Source of the DNA: CANKBT01 sp038236005 | Lineage (GTDB): Bacteria; Actinomycetota; Actinomycetes; Mycobacteriales; SCTD01 | Assembly: GCA_038236005.1 (NCBI GenBank) | Contig: JBBSTI010000145.1 | Location: forward strand, 1-9,138 | Reading direction: 5' to 3' | DNA length: 9,138 nucleotides | Shown here: positions 6,545 through 9,138 of the stretch, piece after piece | How positions within the stretch are numbered: the stretch's first letter is position 1 | How the letters are laid out: every line of letters begins with the position of its first letter | The notes under the pieces: generated by a model | Database searches by the model: none | What the model was told of the DNA's origin: nothing | Seen by the model: only the letters and a program-made list of their open reading frames with translations | Program-made: the position numbers and the translations under genes

Positions 6545-6550
6545 ACCGTA
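6545..6550 (-). promoter_or_regulatory. -10 box of the Uma2 gene, overlapping the proA -10
   Basis: On the minus strand this reads TACGGT, matching TAnnnT, with 7 nt (TGACCGC) to the ATG at 6537. The expected start point is at or next to the start codon, so the mRNA would be leaderless; no Shine-Dalgarno is present. Bases 6549-6550 are also the TA of the proA -10 on the other strand. No clear -35 was found; it would lie within the proA coding region. Confidence 0.45.
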
Positions 6551-6554
6551 CGCT
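6549..6554 (+). promoter_or_regulatory. -10 box of proA, overlapping the Uma2 -10
   Basis: TACGCT matches TAnnnT and lies 6 nt before the proA ATG at 6561. The transcript would begin at the start codon and be leaderless; there is no properly spaced Shine-Dalgarno. The only other upstream DNA is the start of the Uma2 gene, which would have to contain any -35. The box shares its first two bases with the opposite-strand -10 of the Uma2 gene. Confidence 0.5.
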
Positions 6555-6560
6555 CGGGGC

Positions 6561-7790
6561 ATGAGTGAGGTTCTCGAGTCAGCCCGCCGTGCCAAGACTG
6601 CCGCCGCCGCCCTTGCGCCGTTGCGCCGGGCTCGTAAAGATGCCGCCCTGCTCGCGATGGCGGATGCCCTCGAGGCACACACGGCGGAGATCGTCGGGGC
6701 CAACGCGATCGACGTCGCGGCCTGCCCGCCCGGTCCGCTGGTCGACCGGCTGACGCTGACACCGGCGCGGGTGACGGCGATGGCCGACGGGCTCCGGCAC
6801 GTCGCGACGCTGCCCGACCCGGTCGGTGAGGTGGTCCGTGGTTCGACGCTCGCCAACGGGCTGGAGCTGCGTCAGGTGCGTGTGCCGTTGGGCGTCGTCG
6901 GGATCGTCTACGAGGCCCGTCCCAACGTCACCGCCGACGCTGCCGGGCTGTGCGTCAAGAGCGGCAACGCGGTCCTGCTGAGGGGCAGCGCCAGCGCGTA
7001 CGCCAGCAACACCGTGCTGGTGGACGTGCTCGCCGAGGCGGCCACGAAGGCCGGGCTGCCCGAGCACACGATCCAGCTGGTCCCCGGCACCGACCGGTCC
7101 TCCGTGACCGAGCTGATGACCGCCCGCGGCCTGGTCGACGTCATCATCCCGCGCGGCGGAGCGGGGCTGATCGCCACCGTGGTCGCCGGTTCGACGGTCC
7201 CGGTGATCGAGACCGGGGTCGGCAACTGCACGGTCTATGTCGACGCGGACGCCGACCTCGACATGGCGGTCGCGATCATCGTCGACGCCAAGACCACCCG
7301 CCCGTCGGTCTGCAACGCGGCGGAGACCCTGCTCGTGCACGCCTCGGTCGCGGAGGATTTTCTCCCTCGTGCGCTGAAGGCGCTCGAAGGCGTCACGGTG
7401 CACGCCGACGCGCGGGCGCTGGCGTTGCTGGACGGAGTCCTGGCCGCCACCGACCAGGACTGGGCGGCGGAGTATCTCTCGCTCGACCTCGCGATCGGGG
7501 TCGTCGACTCGCTGGAGGACGCGACCGACCACATCCGGCGCTGGGGGAGCGGGCACACCGAGGCGATCGTGACCCGTTCGCAGGCCGCGGCCCGTCGCTT
7601 CGTCAGCCGGCTGGACAGCGCCGCGGTCATGATCAACGCCTCGACCCGGTTCACCGACGGGGAGATGTTCGGCTTCGGCGCAGAGATCGGCATCTCCACC
7701 CAGAAGCTGCACGCACGCGGGCCGATGGGGCTGCCGGAGCTGACCTCCACGACGTACGTGATGACCGGCGACGGGCACGTCCGCGGATGA
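6561..7790 (+). CDS. proA: Gamma-glutamyl phosphate reductase
   Basis: This enzyme reduces gamma-glutamyl phosphate with NADPH to glutamate-5-semialdehyde, the second step of proline synthesis, taking the unstable product of ProB. The 409-residue protein is an aldehyde-dehydrogenase-fold enzyme of normal length (E. coli has 417). Family motifs are VYEARPNVT (E118-N122), KSGNAVLLRGSASA, PRGGAGL (197-203), ETGVGNC and TTRPSVCNAAET, the last containing the catalytic C251. Later motifs are EYLSLDLAIG, GSGHTEAIVT, INASTRFTDG and GFGAEIGISTQKLHARGPMGL. The ATG at 6561 gives the family N-terminus and is probably leaderless (see 6549-6554). It is separated from proB by two minus-strand genes, so the two proline genes must be transcribed separately here. 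Confidence 0.97.
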   Translation: MSEVLESARRAKTAAAALAPLRRARKDAALLAMADALEAHTAEIVGANAIDVAACPPGPLVDRLTLTPARVTAMADGLRHVATLPDPVGEVVRGSTLANGLELRQVRVPLGVVGIVYEARPNVTADAAGLCVKSGNAVLLRGSASAYASNTVLVDVLAEAATKAGLPEHTIQLVPGTDRSSVTELMTARGLVDVIIPRGGAGLIATVVAGSTVPVIETGVGNCTVYVDADADLDMAVAIIVDAKTTRPSVCNAAETLLVHASVAEDFLPRALKALEGVTVHADARALALLDGVLAATDQDWAAEYLSLDLAIGVVDSLEDATDHIRRWGSGHTEAIVTRSQAAARRFVSRLDSAAVMINASTRFTDGEMFGFGAEIGISTQKLHARGPMGLPELTSTTYVMTGDGHVRG

Positions 7791-7921
7791 CCTGTCCGGA
7801 GACCGTGCGCGCCGGCATGAGCGCTGCCGAACGCGACCGGCTGCTGACGCTCTGGCTCGACGTGCTGCCCGAGGACGGGTGGCAGGCAGGCCTGGAGCGG
7901 ATCGGCACGGCTCTCGCGTGA
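7787..7921 (+). CDS. Putative 44-residue protein coupled to proA
   Basis: A short frame begins with an ATG that overlaps the proA stop (ATGA, 7787-7790) and ends at 7921. The four-base overlap is the classic arrangement for translational coupling and is the main argument that it is real. A second ATG at 7817 would give 34 residues. The product has no membrane span. Its segment from RDRLLTLWLDVLPEDGW to LERIGTALA weakly resembles the first helices of TetR- or COQ9-like helix-turn-helix proteins, where it would be a truncated N-terminus. No continuation was seen in other frames. It may be a small protein, a decayed gene start, or chance. I do not know its function. Confidence 0.4.
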   Translation: MTCPETVRAGMSAAERDRLLTLWLDVLPEDGWQAGLERIGTALA

Positions 7922-8000
7922 AGCCGGTCGCCCTGCCCGGTGGAGGTCAGGTGCGGGCTGGAGCGATGCGCGAGCTGGGCTCGTACGACTTTGCGCTGCT

Positions 8001-8026
8001 GCTCGGAAAAGGCCCGGCGACGGGCC
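8001..8026 (-). terminator. Intrinsic terminator of the right-edge regulator gene
   Basis: Read on the minus strand, GGCCCG and CGGGCC form a perfect 6-bp stem around the tetraloop TCGC (8026 down to 8011), followed directly by TTTTCC. This is the one hairpin in the window with the classic T-run. It lies 55 nt past the stop of the minus-strand gene at 8081. Next to it is a second GC-rich stem, CCGGGACC (8025-8032) with GGTCCCGG (8037-8044), sharing a few bases, so the two may compete. The stems could also slow transcription arriving from proA, but no T-run follows on the plus strand. Confidence 0.6.
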
Positions 8027-8080
8027 GGGACCGGCAGGTCCCGGGCCCGGGTGAGCAGGGTCGCCGTCTGGCCGCGCGCC

Positions 8081-9138
8081 TCACCGGCCGGCCATCACGC
8101 GGTCGGCCTCGACGTCCCATCGTAGGTTCGAGGCCGGGTCCGGGCTGTAGGAGCAGAACACCCCGGTGCGCAGGGAGACGCGCAGGTGCTCGGCGAGATC
8201 CGGTGTCCGCACCCCGATCTGCTCGACAGCGGTCCTCAAGGTCTTCGTGACGCTCTGCCTCGCCTTCTCGGCGTCGTCGGACCAGCCGCGACCCTGGCCC
8301 AGCAAACCCATCGCTGATGCCAGGTGCGCGGCGAGGGCGTCCCGTTCCTCGGTGGCCCGGGCGGCCGCATCGTCCCGTCCGTCGCTCTGCGCGTCTTCCC
8401 GCTGCTGCTCGAGCTCCCGCAGCCGCTGCCGGTAGGCGCGCTTGGCCTGCTCGTCGACGAACGCGTGCCCCGCCGTCGCCCGCTGTCCGGACGGGGGGCC
8501 GCCCTCGGCGAGCGCGACCATGTCCAGCACGTGCCACTCCCGGCGAGGCGTCGCCAGCAGCCGCGCGAGATGACGCATGCCTTTGCCGTCACGGACGTGC
8601 ACCGGCCCATCGACGGTCTCCAGGGCCCAGGTGGCACCCTCGAAGCGCAGCCGCAGGGTGGCCATGTCTGCGCCGTCTGCGCCGTCTGAGCCGAGCAAGA
8701 CCTCCCACGCCGTCCCACGGACCGCCAGCGCGTCGAGCCGACGCGCCAGCTCGAGCCGCAGCTCGCCGGCTCGACGCGGCTCGGCCTCGGTCCACCGCGC
8801 GATCGCGTCGATGGCCAGGAACGGCAGCCCCCGCAGGTCGGCCTCGGCGACCACCTCGGCGAAACCCGATCCGCGTACCGCCGCGCAGGCCAGGTCGAGC
8901 CGAACGGCCAGGCCGCGCAGGTCTTCGTGGGCGGCCCGGGTCCGGCAGGCCCGCAGCAGTCGGGCAGCGGCCTCCCGGTCACCGGCGGCGACCTCGACCA
9001 GGACGAGCTCGAGCTCCAGCCGTAGTGCGGCGCGCGCCCTGCCGGCCCCGGAGCGCGCCGCCCGTCCGCGCCCCACGGGCGCCCGGGCGCGGGTCGGGGC
9101 GCCGCCCCGCCGCCGGACCCAACCCCGCCCCCCGCCCA
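8081..9138 (-). CDS. C-terminal part of a large ATP-binding/TPR-type regulator (5' end outside the window)
   Basis: About 351 codons are open from the right edge to the TGA at 8081-8083. No stop occurs upstream of the GTG at 9076, so that GTG is probably internal. The first half is Ala/Leu/Arg-rich helical repeat sequence of TPR character. A conserved block follows (about 8517-8663), with WALETVDGPVHVRDGKGMRH and LARLLATPRREWHVLD, which looks like a winged-helix-type element. A charged coiled-coil helix spans about 8300-8460, then SVTKTLRTAVEQIG and a C-terminal GVFCSYSPDP. This series closes many large actinobacterial proteins annotated as AAA/ATP-binding or LuxR-like regulators, with the ATPase domain N-terminal. 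That ATPase would be off the window and is not seen. Target and signal are unknown. A T-run hairpin at 8001-8026 ends the transcript. Confidence 0.8.
   Translation of the reverse strand, partial: GGGRGWVRRRGGAPTRARAPVGRGRAARSGAGRARAALRLELELVLVEVAAGDREAAARLLRACRTRAAHEDLRGLAVRLDLACAAVRGSGFAEVVAEADLRGLPFLAIDAIARWTEAEPRRAGELRLELARRLDALAVRGTAWEVLLGSDGADGADMATLRLRFEGATWALETVDGPVHVRDGKGMRHLARLLATPRREWHVLDMVALAEGGPPSGQRATAGHAFVDEQAKRAYRQRLRELEQQREDAQSDGRDDAAARATEERDALAAHLASAMGLLGQGRGWSDDAEKARQSVTKTLRTAVEQIGVRTPDLAEHLRVSLRTGVFCSYSPDPASNLRWDVEADRVMAGR
8667..8693 (-). repeat. Three tandem 9-bp repeats in the regulator gene
   Basis: On the plus strand TCTGCGCCG occurs twice in tandem (8667-8684) and is followed by TCTGAGCCG (8685-8693). 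In the minus-strand reading frame the copies encode the repeated tripeptide of the GSDGADGADM linker just before the conserved block. Unit changes would keep the frame, so the linker length can vary without harm. Confidence 0.75.

Noticed and set aside
6538..6762. Longer N-terminus for the Uma2 protein, starting at 6762
   Set aside because: It would overlap the first 67 codons of proA, is Arg/Pro-rich, and is not Uma2-like; the ATG at 6537 has a well-placed -10 box.
6579..7778. 399-codon minus-strand ORF across proA
   Set aside because: Mirror of proA codons; no independent signature and no start signal.
7879..8250. Plus-strand ORF after proA running into the regulator gene
   Set aside because: It passes through the terminator hairpins and is antisense to the conserved C-terminus of the regulator; no recognisable protein.
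1..9138. CRISPR array, tRNA, rRNA, insertion sequence, phage or attachment site
   Set aside because: No spaced direct repeats, cloverleaf structure, transposase motif or paired inverted-repeat ends were seen on reading both strands.

Overview
The window is high-GC DNA with strong third-position G/C preference, frequent GTG starts and TAnnnT-type -10 boxes. The order RNase E/G, rplU, rpmA, obg, proB is the conserved actinobacterial one. The host is therefore most likely a high-GC actinomycete. Something near Nocardioides or another Propionibacteriales would fit, but the genus is an inference and cannot be settled from this sequence alone.

Left part, plus strand (1-5141): the 3' part of an RNase E/G gene with a long Arg/Gly/Pro/Ala-rich tail; a 168-nt gap holding a candidate promoter and a leader hairpin; rplU (L21) and rpmA (L27), 4 nt apart; a 98-nt gap with a perfect 15-bp inverted repeat; then the GTPase gene obg and proB (glutamate 5-kinase), again 4 nt apart. 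This is a translation and ribosome-assembly block joined to the first step of proline synthesis.

Middle part, minus strand (5149-6537): two minus-strand genes lie between proB and proA. One encodes a six-helix membrane protein of unknown function with HVHH and DE-H-DVYW motifs. The other encodes a Uma2-type PD-(D/E)XK nuclease-fold protein. proB and the membrane gene converge, and their stop codons sit in the two arms of one small palindrome.

Right part: proA (gamma-glutamyl phosphate reductase, 6561-7790, plus) diverges from the Uma2 gene across only 23 bp. Two oppositely directed -10 boxes in this gap share one TA step, and each is placed to give a leaderless mRNA. A 44-codon ORF overlaps the proA stop by ATGA. 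After it comes a GC-rich hairpin with a T-run on the minus strand, which terminates a minus-strand gene running off the right edge. That gene encodes the C-terminal part of a large actinobacterial ATP-binding/TPR-type regulator.

No CRISPR array, rRNA, tRNA, insertion sequence or phage gene was seen. Most of the window is ordinary core genome. The least explained parts are the proB-proA insertion, its overlapping leaderless promoters, and the small ORF after proA.
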